Source of the DNA: JBKEAJ01 sp047974415
GTDB lineage: Bacteria > Bacteroidota > Bacteroidia > Bacteroidales > Prolixibacteraceae
Reading direction: 5' to 3'
DNA length: 64,000 bases
Assembly: GCA_047974415.1 (NCBI GenBank)
Contig: JBKECH010000020.1
Coordinates: 36,261-100,260 of the forward strand
In this document: positions 9,321 through 18,303 of the stretch, one piece after another
Numbering within the stretch: position 1 is the first letter of the stretch
Layout of the letters: each line of letters opens with the position of its first letter
Translations under genes and position numbers: made by a program
The notes under the pieces: generated by a model
Databases searched by the model: none
What the model was told of the DNA's origin: nothing
What the model saw: the letters and a program-made list of their open reading frames with translations, nothing else

Positions 9321-10778
9321 TCACATCAAGGCGGAAAAAAGCTGTAGCCCCTTCTCTGCCAGTTTAATTAAAGCGCCTCTGTTTTTCCATTCCGAAAGTG
9401 CTATTTGTTCTGAATCCTTTAGGTCATTGTCAAATTCAGTCAGTAAACCCTTTGCCAATACGGCTCCGTATACAATTGCATTGGTTTCAAAATTAAGGTC
9501 AAAACTTCGGATGTCTAAATTTGCGGTTCCGACCATCGATACGTTTCCATCGCACACAAGCGTTTTGGAATGAACAAAGCCCCTTTTGTATCTGTAAATT
9601 TGGATTCCTGCTTCGAGAAGCTCTTGGTAATGAGACTGAGAAGCCAGATTTACTGTCAGCGAATCAGATATGCCTGGAACAAGAACTTTTACCTTTACTC
9701 CACTAAGCGACGCAATCTTGAGGGCATCGATAAACGACTTGTCGGGAATGAAGTATGGCGTAGTGATATTTATTTCCTTTTTTGCTAGCATTATCAGCTG
9801 CACCATGGAATACATAATGTCGGGGTAGTCTGAATCAGGTCCACTTGAGACAATTTGTGCAGAATGCTCACCAAAGACTTTATTTAGATTCTCCAAAGGA
9901 AAATAATCCGTTGAGAACTCGATATTTTGCTGCGCACAGAAATTCCAGTCTGTCAAGAATGTGTATTGCAAGCTTAATGTTGCTGCGCCAATAATCTTTA
10001 TGTGCGTATCTCGCCAAAATAACTTGCTGTCTTCTTTGTTTATGTATTTGTCGGATATATTTATTCCACCGATAAATCCCGTAGTTCCGTCAACCACTAC
10101 TATCTTTCTGTGGTTGCGGTAATTAATTCTATTGGCAAACCAAATAAGATTAATTTTATAAAACGGATATGCTTCTACTCCTGCTGCTAGTAAGCGTTTT
10201 ACTATATTCTTTCTAATATTTTTGCTACCATAGTCGTCATAAATGAATCGCACCTTTACGCCTTCTTTGGCTTTTGCAATTAATATTTCGGCAATCTCGT
10301 TGCCAACCTCGTCATTCTCGTAAATGTAGTATTCCATATGGATATGATGCTTAGCGGCTATTAAGGCTCTTTTAAGCTCTGGTACTTTTTGTTCTCCATT
10401 TACTAAAAGTTCGATTGAGTTCTTAGACGAGAACAAATACAAATCTCTTGTCTCAAGAAATTTAGAAAGAGGAAAGAAGTCCTGGTGTTCCGACAGATGT
10501 TTTGATAAGGCTTCTGTCGTATGAGATGATATTTTGCTGTCAAGTTCAGGAAATGTTTGTTTATTGATTTCAATCTTTTTATTGTACAGCTTCTTCTTTC
10601 GGTAGTTAAGCCCCACAAGAAGGTAAAAAAACACTCCCAATATCGGTATTAGTATAACAAGCAACAAGTACCCCAAGGCTTTGCTAGGGGTACTTGAGTC
10701 TATGATTATTTTTATGCCGATTACTGTAACTACTGCTACATATAATACCGACAAAATAAAACTGGCGGATATATCCAT
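9321..10778 (-). CDS. cls: Cardiolipin synthase (phospholipase D superfamily)
   Basis: The product condenses phosphatidylglycerol into cardiolipin at the inner membrane. Two N-terminal transmembrane helices (about 5-28 and 35-57) precede two PLD catalytic repeats, each with an intact HxK(x)4D motif: HRKIVVVD followed by GFIGGIN, and HSKTLVCD followed by GTANLDIRS. Length (about 485 residues) fits the bacterial Cls family. The frame extends 6 bases upstream to a GTG, but the ATG at 10778 (MDISASF) is the better start. It follows the hdeD-like gene with a short gap and is probably co-transcribed. Confidence 0.93.
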   Translation of the reverse strand: MDISASFILSVLYVAVVTVIGIKIIIDSSTPSKALGYLLLVILIPILGVFFYLLVGLNYRKKKLYNKKIEINKQTFPELDSKISSHTTEALSKHLSEHQDFFPLSKFLETRDLYLFSSKNSIELLVNGEQKVPELKRALIAAKHHIHMEYYIYENDEVGNEIAEILIAKAKEGVKVRFIYDDYGSKNIRKNIVKRLLAAGVEAYPFYKINLIWFANRINYRNHRKIVVVDGTTGFIGGINISDKYINKEDSKLFWRDTHIKIIGAATLSLQYTFLTDWNFCAQQNIEFSTDYFPLENLNKVFGEHSAQIVSSGPDSDYPDIMYSMVQLIMLAKKEINITTPYFIPDKSFIDALKIASLSGVKVKVLVPGISDSLTVNLASQSHYQELLEAGIQIYRYKRGFVHSKTLVCDGNVSMVGTANLDIRSFDLNFETNAIVYGAVLAKGLLTEFDNDLKDSEQIALSEWKNRGALIKLAEKGLQLFSALM

Positions 10779-10800
10779 TAACACTCTATATTAGATAGGA

Positions 10801-11352
10801 TCATGACATCTTCTTAATCTTAAACGCAATAAAGATACTAAATATTCCTGATATTAAGAAAGTCAAGCCTGTCCATACCGCTACAGAAATCCCCACAAAA
10901 AGAGGGTGTCGGATAAGCATAAACGAGAGTATTACCCCCAGCACCCCCAATACCATCATGCTCCCCCACCTCTCGCCAAAGCTTTTGAGATCTAAGGCAA
11001 AGGCAATGGTGCCAAACGAACGTATCATAAGCGTAAATCCGATATACAAAGGCAAAGTTACCAGAGTAAGTGCGGGCTCGGAGACTAGCATAATCCCAAC
11101 AAAGAAAGTTATCGCTCCCATCACTAATGCCCAGCCCCAGTTATTAATCTGTTTCCGATTAGCAATGGCAAAAACTACCTCCAGAAGACCAGAAATCAAG
11201 AATGACAAACTAAAGTAAATAGCTAGAGCCAAGTATGCACCGACTGGCGAAAAGAGCGCCCAAACCCCTATTGCTACCAATATTAATCCTGATAGTAAGG
11301 CTAAATACCATTTATTTGTAGCCTGTTTTGTTTTGTGTAATAAATCATTCAT
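10801..11352 (-). CDS. HdeD family (DUF308) integral membrane protein
   Basis: The 183-residue, very hydrophobic protein has six predicted transmembrane helices and the repeated motif pattern of HdeD/DUF308 (LVAIGVWALFSP, GLLEVVFAI, LMIRSFGTIAFA). The founding E. coli member is associated with acid resistance, but the biochemical role is not established. It is probably the first gene of a two-gene unit with cls. Confidence 0.85.
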   Translation of the reverse strand: MNDLLHKTKQATNKWYLALLSGLILVAIGVWALFSPVGAYLALAIYFSLSFLISGLLEVVFAIANRKQINNWGWALVMGAITFFVGIMLVSEPALTLVTLPLYIGFTLMIRSFGTIAFALDLKSFGERWGSMMVLGVLGVILSFMLIRHPLFVGISVAVWTGLTFLISGIFSIFIAFKIKKMS

Positions 11353-11607
11353 CTATTTATAAGTATAATGTTGTTATTTGTTACTAATTCTCTTGTTGTT
11401 TTACACCTTATAAAACACATATAACAACAACATTGTTCAAGAATATTGACTTTATGGACAAACACTAAATAGGTTAATTTCTCTTTCTTGTCGTTTAGCT
11501 AGCTAAATTCCGCTCCCCGACCTCTCTTTCCTGTCGTTTAGCCATCTAAACTCAACGCCTGTGTGGGTTTGGAGAGTTTACCAGCAGTGCGTGGCAAGGT
11601 TTTTCTC
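11353..11607. repeat. Intergenic region with BR1 fragment and a short direct repeat
   Basis: A BR1 inverted-end sequence (GACTTTATGGACAAACACTA) lies at about 11448-11467. Downstream an imperfect direct repeat of about 24 bp, TCTCTTTCYTGTCGTTTAGC, occurs twice at about 11479-11502 and 11522-11545. No gene or clear terminator was seen. Confidence 0.45.
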
Positions 11608-12882
11608 TCACAGCCCCTTTATTTTAATTGCCGTTTTATAGTCTGAGTAATGTCTGTACATGTAATTCTCCATCCACAGCAGCACCGGCGCATGTTCCTT
11701 TGGCATATTCCTCACCACAAAGGGGCGCACATTGTCGTAAGATGAATTATGCGTTATTTGCTCCTCGCTCCATTTGTCCGTCGCTTTGGTGTATTTGAAT
11801 ATCTCGAACCTGTTGCCCACTGGGCGCGACAAATACAGCTGGTTCGTACTGCTATGGTCAATAATTATTCCTCCCGAGTAGTGAGGCTCGGGGTTTCTTT
11901 CCGCCTTGGTTCTGTTTGGGTCTATGGGGAAATCCTTGCCGCCCTGTGCCACCTTACTGTGCTCCCACGCAGCGCCGTTCCACTTGGCGTAGAAGTATTG
12001 ATGTTTAGTTTCCTCGGGCAGGCGAGTGTATACGAATGAAGGATTGTTGTTATCATCGATGGCGATGTCCCAGATCCACGCTCGTGAGTGCTCTTCGAAC
12101 CCGTCGTAGGCACGTGGGATGAGGTGTTGATTAATTGGCAAGTCCCCCATCGAGGTTTGGAACTTTCCCGAGGCGTCGGACCACAGCCCCTTTTCGTATT
12201 TCAGGTAATAAATTGAGTTGAAGGGCTCGTCGCGCGGATGACCGTCAGTAAAAGCCAGGTGTATTGTGCCCTTTCCGTCCGACACCACCTTTGTATATGG
12301 GCGGTTGATGTTGTTCGCTTCGGGTTTTGCTGCCACAGTAATGGGGTCGGACCACGTTTTGCCAAGGTCGTCGGAATATATAAAGGTTGGTTTCCACGTT
12401 TTGCCACCTCGGAAGAACAAATATATCCTGTAGTTCTCCTCCGACAGCATTACGGGGTTTGAATAGCACAGTTGGTTTCCAAGGTCCAAGAAGGTGAGTT
12501 CTTCGAATGCTGAGATGTCTTCGGCTTTCTTCGAGGTGGTGTAGTACATTCCGCCGTTGTGCTTCGTAAAGAAAGTCATCAGTCTTCCGTCTGGCAAGAA
12601 CAGGATCGAGGGGTTTACATGGTCGTCGCGCTGTAGTTTTTCTTTCACCACTCTTGTCGTTTGCTCTTTTGTCTTCAGGTTGTACATCCCGATGTTTATG
12701 CTCCCTTGGCTGTCCACCCATCCGGTGTATATGGCTTCTTTGTTTCCCTGATGATACACCGAGCGAGGGTCCGAAAACCAGCACCACGCGCCGTCGTCCA
12801 CAAAGGTTTTGTGCTCGTTTTGTCCTTTGGCAGTAAATGCACAAAGGGAAACTAATAGGCTGGATAATATTATACTCTTCAT
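11608..12882 (-). CDS. BNR_4 repeat beta-propeller protein, likely polysaccharide-active
   Basis: The 424-residue exported protein (signal peptide ending ...CAFTAKG-Q at about 20) starts its mature part with DDGAWCWFSDPRSVY and contains Asp-box-like segments (SDDLGKTW, DGRLMTFFTKHNGG). This is the BNR_4 seven-bladed propeller family, which includes GH145 rhamnosidases, several polysaccharide lyases and other uronic-acid-polymer enzymes. It ends a two-gene unit with the upstream GH88 enzyme, which removes unsaturated uronic acids. Together they suggest breakdown of a glucuronate- or galacturonate-containing glycan. Which activity the propeller has cannot be decided by eye. The gene is visibly richer in G+C than most of the window. 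Confidence 0.75.
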   Translation of the reverse strand: MKSIILSSLLVSLCAFTAKGQNEHKTFVDDGAWCWFSDPRSVYHQGNKEAIYTGWVDSQGSINIGMYNLKTKEQTTRVVKEKLQRDDHVNPSILFLPDGRLMTFFTKHNGGMYYTTSKKAEDISAFEELTFLDLGNQLCYSNPVMLSEENYRIYLFFRGGKTWKPTFIYSDDLGKTWSDPITVAAKPEANNINRPYTKVVSDGKGTIHLAFTDGHPRDEPFNSIYYLKYEKGLWSDASGKFQTSMGDLPINQHLIPRAYDGFEEHSRAWIWDIAIDDNNNPSFVYTRLPEETKHQYFYAKWNGAAWEHSKVAQGGKDFPIDPNRTKAERNPEPHYSGGIIIDHSSTNQLYLSRPVGNRFEIFKYTKATDKWSEEQITHNSSYDNVRPFVVRNMPKEHAPVLLWMENYMYRHYSDYKTAIKIKGL

Positions 12883-12999
12883 CTGCTTCTGTTTTTTCTT
12901 AAACTACTGCCACTTTGTAGTTGGTAGTAGTTTGTTGGTTCGTGTTTTCCGTCTTCTCCGAAACAATCATCACGGCTTGGTTGTCGTGCTACGGGCTTC

Positions 13000-14178
13000 T
13001 TACTTTTTCAGTTCGTTCAGCCTTACTAGTGCTTCTAAGAAGTAATAGTCGGCATAGATTATCGGAGTGTTTATCTCGCTTTTGTGAGGCACCGAACCTG
13101 TCGATCCGTTTAGCAGGAGGTTTGGATGCTGCTTTGAGTTGTCGTTCATATAGTTATTGGCAATGCTTTCTAGTATTTTCGATGCCGAGGCAATGAGCTC
13201 GTCTTTTTGCTTTGGCAGGTACTCTGCAAGCTCTACCAATGCCGAAGCAACCAATGCTGATGCGGAGACGTCGCGTGGCAGGTTTGGATCGCCATTGACA
13301 TCAAAATCCCAATATGGCACCAAGTCTGTGGGCAGGTTTGGATGGTTAAGGTAGAAGTTTTTAATTTTGAGTGCTTGGTCCAGATATTTTTTGTCTTTTG
13401 TATATCTGTAGCACACCACGTATCCGTACAAACCCCACGCCTGTCCGCGCGCCCATGCCGATTCGTCGTTCATTCCTTGGTGTGTATTGCGATGCCTAAC
13501 TGCTCCAGTTTCGGGGTCGTAGTCCACAACGTGGTACGAGGAGTTGTTGGGTCTGAAATGGTTTGCCAGGGTCTTGTCGGCGTGTGCCACTGCGGCATTG
13601 TGGTATGTTTTATCGCCACTGATCTTTGTTGCTTCGAATAGTAGTTCGAGGTTCATCATATTGTCGATGATAACTGGGAATTTCCAGTCTCTTTTTTTGT
13701 TTGGGTTCCACGACATTATCAGTCCAATCTTGTCGTTGTATCTTGTCATCAGTGTTTTTGCGGCTGTAACTATTCCTTCTTTATAGAAGCTCTCGCCGGT
13801 TTGTTTGTAAGCATTTCCGAAAGAACAGTACGCCCTGAACCCCACGTCATGGTTGCCTCCGTATGTCGTAACGCCTTCTATTGCTTTTGTCGATTTGATT
13901 GCTTCGGCTTTAATTTTGCTGTCTTTGGAATATTGATACAGGTACCACAGGCAGCCGGGATAGAAGCCCGATGTCCAATCCTGAAATCCGACACATACCA
14001 CGTTTCCGTCGTAATATGTCCATCTTGCTGATGGCTTGCCTTCGGGTTTTTCCATCTGGATGAGGGGCATATATTCTTCTACTGATTTTTTTAGTGTTTC
14101 TGCAACATCAAAGCTTCCTTGGGCAAACAGAACTACTTGCAGGCTTGCGATTAGTACTGATAAAATGGGTTTTTTCAT
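13000..14178 (-). CDS. GH88 unsaturated glucuronyl hydrolase
   Basis: GH88 enzymes hydrate the 4,5-double bond of unsaturated uronic acids at the non-reducing end of lyase products, releasing the sugar. The protein has a signal peptide (MKKPILSVLIASLQVVLFAQG), a catalytic Asp in NHDVGF, a second conserved Asp in IIDNMMNLELLF, and the late motifs HQGMNDESAWARGQAWGLYG and DVSASALVASALVELAEY region of the (alpha/alpha)6 barrel. The frame extends to an ATG at 14196, but the ATG at 14178 gives the proper signal peptide. It is upstream of, and probably co-transcribed with, the BNR_4 gene. Confidence 0.93.
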   Translation of the reverse strand: MKKPILSVLIASLQVVLFAQGSFDVAETLKKSVEEYMPLIQMEKPEGKPSARWTYYDGNVVCVGFQDWTSGFYPGCLWYLYQYSKDSKIKAEAIKSTKAIEGVTTYGGNHDVGFRAYCSFGNAYKQTGESFYKEGIVTAAKTLMTRYNDKIGLIMSWNPNKKRDWKFPVIIDNMMNLELLFEATKISGDKTYHNAAVAHADKTLANHFRPNNSSYHVVDYDPETGAVRHRNTHQGMNDESAWARGQAWGLYGYVVCYRYTKDKKYLDQALKIKNFYLNHPNLPTDLVPYWDFDVNGDPNLPRDVSASALVASALVELAEYLPKQKDELIASASKILESIANNYMNDNSKQHPNLLLNGSTGSVPHKSEINTPIIYADYYFLEALVRLNELKK

Positions 14179-14316
14179 AATAAATATTCTAAACAACTTA
14201 ATATTAAATGTACATTAGACACACAAATATACACTTAATCTGGGAAGTGCGAACAATTTATGTGCATTTTTTTAATGTCTGTGTGCATGTTGCTTATGTT
14301 CAATGCAAAGAATGCA

Positions 14317-14324
14317 TATCTTTG
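14317..14324 (+). promoter_or_regulatory. -7 promoter box for mqnC
   Basis: TATCTTTG matches the Bacteroidota -7 consensus TAnnTTTG exactly and lies 31 bases before the mqnC ATG, in the divergent region between GH88 and mqnC. Confidence 0.6.
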
Positions 14325-14355
14325 TGGGAAGATAGATAAAAGAAGATATTAGATT

Positions 14356-15465
14356 ATGCAGGAAACAACAGAGCGCCTTTTTTCTAAGGTGCTAGAAAAT
14401 GGGGAACTGAACAGGGAGGAGGCTTTGTTCTTATATGAACGGGCGGATTTAGGTTCTCTGATGGTGCTTGCCAATGAGCTCCGGTTCAGGCTTCATCCGG
14501 AGAATCATGTTGGTTGGATAATCGACAGGAATATTAATATTACCAACGTTTGTGTGTCGGGGTGTAAGTTCTGTAATTTTCATTGCAAGTATAAGGACGA
14601 GAGCAGGAGCTACACTACAAGCAAGAAGCAATATCGGCAGAAAATTGCTGAGACGGTTGAGCTAGGTGGGGAGCAAATACTGTTGCAGGGGGGGATGCAT
14701 CCTCGGTATGGTATTGATTTTTATGTTGATTTGTTTTCGAGCATAAAGAAAGACTTTCCAAACATCAAGCTGCATGCACTGGGTCCACCCGAGATTGTCT
14801 TTATATCTAAGAAATCTCGACTGAGCTATAGGGAAACTCTGCAAAGGCTGATTGGTGCTGGGCTGAGCTCTCTCCCTGGGGCAGGGGCTGAGATACTCGA
14901 TAATGCCATTCGCAAGGAGTTGTCGCCAGGTAAATGCTCTGCGGACGAGTGGTTGGAGGTTATGGGAGAAGCTCACAAGCTAGGGATGCTTACTTCGGCA
15001 ACGATGATGTTTGGACACATTGAAAGTCGGGCGCAACGTATAGATCACTTGCTAAAACTTCGCAATTTGCAGGAGGAGAAGCCTTCTGGCACTCCAGGTT
15101 TTGTGACTTTTGTGCCGTGGACTGTTGCAAGTGCAGGCACAAGGCTGGAGGAGGATTACAATCTTGAGCCTGTGAGGGCAGAGGAGTATCTTCGTCTGAT
15201 AGCTATTAGCAGGATTGTTCTTACAAATATCCCCAATATCCAGGCATCGTGGCTGACGGTGGGGATGAGGTGTGCGCAGTTGTCGCTACATGGAGGAGCT
15301 AATGATTTTGGGTCTATAATGATAGAGGAAAACGTGTTGTCGGCGGCAGGTAGTCATAATAAGGCGGGGAGCGAGCTGATGCAGGGTTCTATACGGTCGG
15401 CGGGGTTTGTTCCTGTATTGAGAAACCAGGCTTACGAGGAGCTTGAGGATTGGAGTGATAGCTAG
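14356..15465 (+). CDS. mqnC: Cyclic dehypoxanthinyl futalosine synthase MqnC (radical SAM)
   Basis: MqnC cyclises dehypoxanthinylfutalosine using a 5'-deoxyadenosyl radical, a step of the futalosine route to menaquinone. The radical SAM cysteines are C66, C70 and C73 in CVSGCKFC, followed by the SYTTSKKQ segment. The motifs ILLQGGMHP, HALGPPEI, LPGAGAEIL and TSATMMFGHIE are characteristic of the MqnC/MqnE/CofH group. Length (369 residues) fits MqnC rather than the longer MqnE. No other mqn genes are in the window, so the gene is isolated. Its presence implies that this lineage uses the futalosine pathway instead of the classical men pathway. Confidence 0.9.
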   Translation: MQETTERLFSKVLENGELNREEALFLYERADLGSLMVLANELRFRLHPENHVGWIIDRNINITNVCVSGCKFCNFHCKYKDESRSYTTSKKQYRQKIAETVELGGEQILLQGGMHPRYGIDFYVDLFSSIKKDFPNIKLHALGPPEIVFISKKSRLSYRETLQRLIGAGLSSLPGAGAEILDNAIRKELSPGKCSADEWLEVMGEAHKLGMLTSATMMFGHIESRAQRIDHLLKLRNLQEEKPSGTPGFVTFVPWTVASAGTRLEEDYNLEPVRAEEYLRLIAISRIVLTNIPNIQASWLTVGMRCAQLSLHGGANDFGSIMIEENVLSAAGSHNKAGSELMQGSIRSAGFVPVLRNQAYEELEDWSDS

Positions 15466-15649
15466 GGCTTGTCTTTGATGTTCAATATTTGTGGCATGTT
15501 ATCTGTGATGAAGCTATATTGCTTTGAGGTCTGTTAGTTTATCATTGGTAATGCACTACTGCCGATTGTTTACTGGGCTTAATTTTCTATTTTTGACTTC
15601 AGGCATGATGTGGAAGGCTAAGTACGGGCGTGTCTCGTGAGAGGAGAGA
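15466..15649. other. Convergent intergenic stretch, nothing recognised
   Basis: This stretch lies between the 3' ends of mqnC and recJ. I see only a weak GTCTC...GAGAC hairpin near the recJ end and no repeat family member. Confidence 0.4.
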
Positions 15650-17377
15650 CTATAAATCGCTACGCACTTTAATGTCTATTATGAATAACTGCAAGGAGAC
15701 GCGGCCTCGGTATTCATTTTCGAATATCTGGTAGCAGATGTCGAATGGTATTCCTTCTGCGATGTCTGGGAAATGTTCTGCTTGGTTAAATGCAATGGCA
15801 GGGATTCTTACTCCCGAATATGGGTCGAACAGGTCTAGTTTTAAGTGCTTCAGGTCGTCTTCTTTACCAACAAGTCGGCTGGAACCTCCGTCCAATAGTC
15901 CTTCGGTTATGAATGTGGGTTTCATGTTTCCTGGTCCAAAAGGGGCGAATTTCTTTAGTGATCGATAGAATGCAGGAGTTATGTCAGAGAGTTGTAGCTT
16001 CGAGTCGATGTCGATAGTCACATTCTGGCTTGTTTGCTGAGAGGATTCTTGGACGAGCTCTTCAAACATTTTGGTGAAGGGCTGTATGTTTTCTAGTTTG
16101 AGAGTCAAGCCAGCGGCGTGCTTATGCCCTCCGTATGATTCGAGGAGATGACTACAAGAACTAATAGCTTCATACAGATCGAACTCCCCCACGGAGCGAG
16201 CAGAGCCTGTTGCTAGACCGTTTGATTCTGTCAATATTACGGTTGGTCTGTTGAAGTGTTCTGTAAGCCTCGATGCTACAATGCCAACTACTCCTTTGTG
16301 CCAATCTCGGTTGTAAAGGACTGTTGATTTTTTATTCACCAATTCGTGGTCGTTGTTCACGAAGTCTAAGGCGTATTGGGTAATGTCCCTGTCTAGGGTT
16401 TTCCTAATTTCATTGAAGGAGTCGATCTCTTCTCCTAGGGCTGTGGACCTGTCCGAATCGTCTGCGACTAATATTTTTACTGATTTTTTCCCGTGTTCTA
16501 TTCGCCCCGAGGCATTTAGTCTAGGTCCGATTTTAAACACGATGTCGTTGACGGTTATTTCTCCAGTCATTTTTGAGTTTGCCATGATGGTTTTAAGTCC
16601 CATGCAAGGATCTGCGTTCAGTTTTCGGAGTCCGTGATAGGTGAAGACTCTATTTTCGTCGACAATAGGAACGATGTCAGCAGCAATGCTTACTACCAAC
16701 AGGTCTAGTAGCTCTAGGACTTCGCGGTAGTGAATTTTTCTTTTTTTTGATATTGCCTGTAGCAATTTGAAGCCTACACCGCAACCGGATAGTTCTTTGA
16801 AAGGATAGTCGCAATCTGGTCTTTTGGGGTCTAGTACGGCGACAGCTTTAGGGATTTCGGCGTCGGGGTTGTGGTGGTCACAAATAATAAAATCGACTCC
16901 CAATCCATTGGCTTTATCGATTTTCTTAATAGCTTTTATGCCGCAATCGAGGGCTATAATCAGGCTTATGCCTTTTTGGGCAGCATAGTCTATGCTTTTG
17001 CCAGAGATACCATAGCCTTCTGAATACCTGTCGGGGATGTAGTACTCTATGTCGTCAATATATTTTTTCAGAAACGAGTATACCATGGCAACGGAGGTGG
17101 TTCCATCGACATCATAATCGCCATAAATCATTATCTTTTCTTGATTGTTTATGGCTTTGTTGATGCGCTCTACGGCTTTGTCCATGTCTTTCATCAAGAA
17201 TGGGTCGTGAAGGTCTTTGAGCTTTGGGTTGAAGAACTGTCTTGCTTCTTGTGGGGATGTAATGCCTCTTTGTGTTAGTATATTTGCCAATGATATGCCA
17301 ACACCCAGCGATCCCGACAGATGTTTTATCTGGTTAGGGTCTCCATTTTCCTTAACTTTCCAAACGCTAGATGTCAT
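15650..17377 (-). CDS. recJ: Single-stranded-DNA exonuclease RecJ
   Basis: RecJ degrades single-stranded DNA 5'-3' in RecF-pathway recombination and mismatch repair. DHH phosphoesterase motifs are present: YGDYDVDGTTS, ALDCG, CDHHNPD and, in the DHHA1 half, GPRLNASGRIEHG and SYGGHKHAAG, followed by the C-terminal OB-like domain. An upstream ATG at 17404 exists, but the -7 box at 17402-17409 overlaps it, so the ATG at 17377 (MTSSVWKV) is the likely start, giving 575 residues. Confidence 0.95.
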   Translation of the reverse strand: MTSSVWKVKENGDPNQIKHLSGSLGVGISLANILTQRGITSPQEARQFFNPKLKDLHDPFLMKDMDKAVERINKAINNQEKIMIYGDYDVDGTTSVAMVYSFLKKYIDDIEYYIPDRYSEGYGISGKSIDYAAQKGISLIIALDCGIKAIKKIDKANGLGVDFIICDHHNPDAEIPKAVAVLDPKRPDCDYPFKELSGCGVGFKLLQAISKKRKIHYREVLELLDLLVVSIAADIVPIVDENRVFTYHGLRKLNADPCMGLKTIMANSKMTGEITVNDIVFKIGPRLNASGRIEHGKKSVKILVADDSDRSTALGEEIDSFNEIRKTLDRDITQYALDFVNNDHELVNKKSTVLYNRDWHKGVVGIVASRLTEHFNRPTVILTESNGLATGSARSVGEFDLYEAISSCSHLLESYGGHKHAAGLTLKLENIQPFTKMFEELVQESSQQTSQNVTIDIDSKLQLSDITPAFYRSLKKFAPFGPGNMKPTFITEGLLDGGSSRLVGKEDDLKHLKLDLFDPYSGVRIPAIAFNQAEHFPDIAEGIPFDICYQIFENEYRGRVSLQLFIIDIKVRSDL

Positions 17378-17401
17378 ATTTGTGATCATGTTAAACGAGC
17401 A

Positions 17402-17409
17402 CAAATATA
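17402..17409 (-). promoter_or_regulatory. -7 promoter box for recJ
   Basis: Read on the minus strand this is TATATTTG, an exact TAnnTTTG box, 24 bases before the ATG at 17377. It overlaps the more upstream possible start at 17404, which decides the start call. Confidence 0.6.
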
Positions 17410-17641
17410 TGCAATAAATCCGTTACTCTTTTGCTCTGAAGAATGTATTGCTTGTTATTTCATGACAATATACTAATTACGACAGCTTTACACAATATAT
17501 ATTTCTATGTGTATAGAGCCTTTGCAGATTATGGAATTGAATAATCTGTTTCTTATTTGTCTGATGTGTATCGCCAATACAATAATCCTAGTATGTGTAA
17601 GAGACTGTTGCTCATGTCTTGCCTTATAATCTTCCTTGGGT

Positions 17642-18100
17642 CTATAAGCGCTCCAGAGCATTGCGGTAAAGCCTACAAATGCGCCATTCGTCGGCAACTG
17701 TTGCGCCATGATTTTCGTAGAAATTGCGAGCCTTGCCATTATCTACACCCAAGTCCCATTCCATGCGACCAACCTTTTGCTGTTTGGCAATCTCTGCTAG
17801 CTTTAGAAATAAAGTTTTCCCTACGCCAGAGCCTCTTATGTCTGCCTCAACCACCAAGTCTTCGAGGTGTAGAATCCGCCCTGCCCATGTCGAGGGTTTG
17901 TAGTAATAAACTGCGATTCCTACTATCCGTTTATTTTCGGCCACAAGGCAATGCATCTGAGGATTAGAACCAAAAAGCATTTCATCCAATTCGTTCTTGC
18001 TTACTTCCACTTGTTCAAGCATTCCCTCGTTTATTGCCAACTCCTGTATCAGCTCATAGATTCTATCTAGGTCTGTGTTTATTGCACTTCTGTAGTTCAT
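17642..18100 (-). CDS. GNAT family N-acetyltransferase
   Basis: The product is an acetyl-CoA-dependent acyltransferase of the GNAT superfamily with the pantetheine-binding motif DIRGSGVGKTL (motif A) and the motif B segment DNGKARNFYENHGA. The overall pattern (LEDLVV, followed by WDLGVDNGKARNFY) resembles diamine/spermidine acetyltransferase-like enzymes, but the substrate is not assignable. The ATG at 18100 is chosen because it follows GGAGGAC, an unusually good Shine-Dalgarno for this lineage, and because a TATCTTTG -7 box (18137-18144) overlaps the alternative start at 18139. Confidence 0.85.
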   Translation of the reverse strand: MNYRSAINTDLDRIYELIQELAINEGMLEQVEVSKNELDEMLFGSNPQMHCLVAENKRIVGIAVYYYKPSTWAGRILHLEDLVVEADIRGSGVGKTLFLKLAEIAKQQKVGRMEWDLGVDNGKARNFYENHGATVADEWRICRLYRNALERL

Positions 18101-18136
18101 TTCTTGTCCTCCAATTAATATGTATTTGTATGGTAG

Positions 18137-18144
18137 CAAAGATA
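18137..18144 (-). promoter_or_regulatory. -7 promoter box for the GNAT gene
   Basis: Minus-strand TATCTTTG, 36 bases before the ATG at 18100. The expected -33 region falls on the inverted end of the BR1 copy starting at 18154. Confidence 0.6.
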
Positions 18145-18153
18145 ATGATTATT

Positions 18154-18303
18154 TAGAGTCTGTCCATAAAGTCAATATCTGCTTATGCTCACTTTGCGAA
18201 TTAGTCATTTACACAAGTAAACTCCCAATTCACAAACTCCCAGTATACAGAACGGCAAGCCTTGATATTTAACTTTACAGTTCAGACCCTTGACATTATG
18301 GTA
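18154..18303 (-). repeat. BR1 MITE-like repeat, near full length
   Basis: About 150 bp in minus orientation. It starts TAGAGTCTGTCCATAAAGTC and contains the family core (TGCTCACTTTGCGAATTAG, AACTCCCAATTCACAA, GAACGGCAAGCCTTG). It ends GACATTATGG, where the inverted end breaks off and the ATG of the next gene begins. Confidence 0.8.

Noticed and set aside
12245..12844. 199-codon minus frame inside the BNR_4 gene
   Set aside because: It lies wholly within the well-supported BNR_4 coding frame and its translation is Arg/His-rich and featureless, as expected for an out-of-frame shadow in GC-richer DNA.
17557..17967. 136-codon plus frame
   Set aside because: Antisense to the GNAT acetyltransferase, no recognisable domain.
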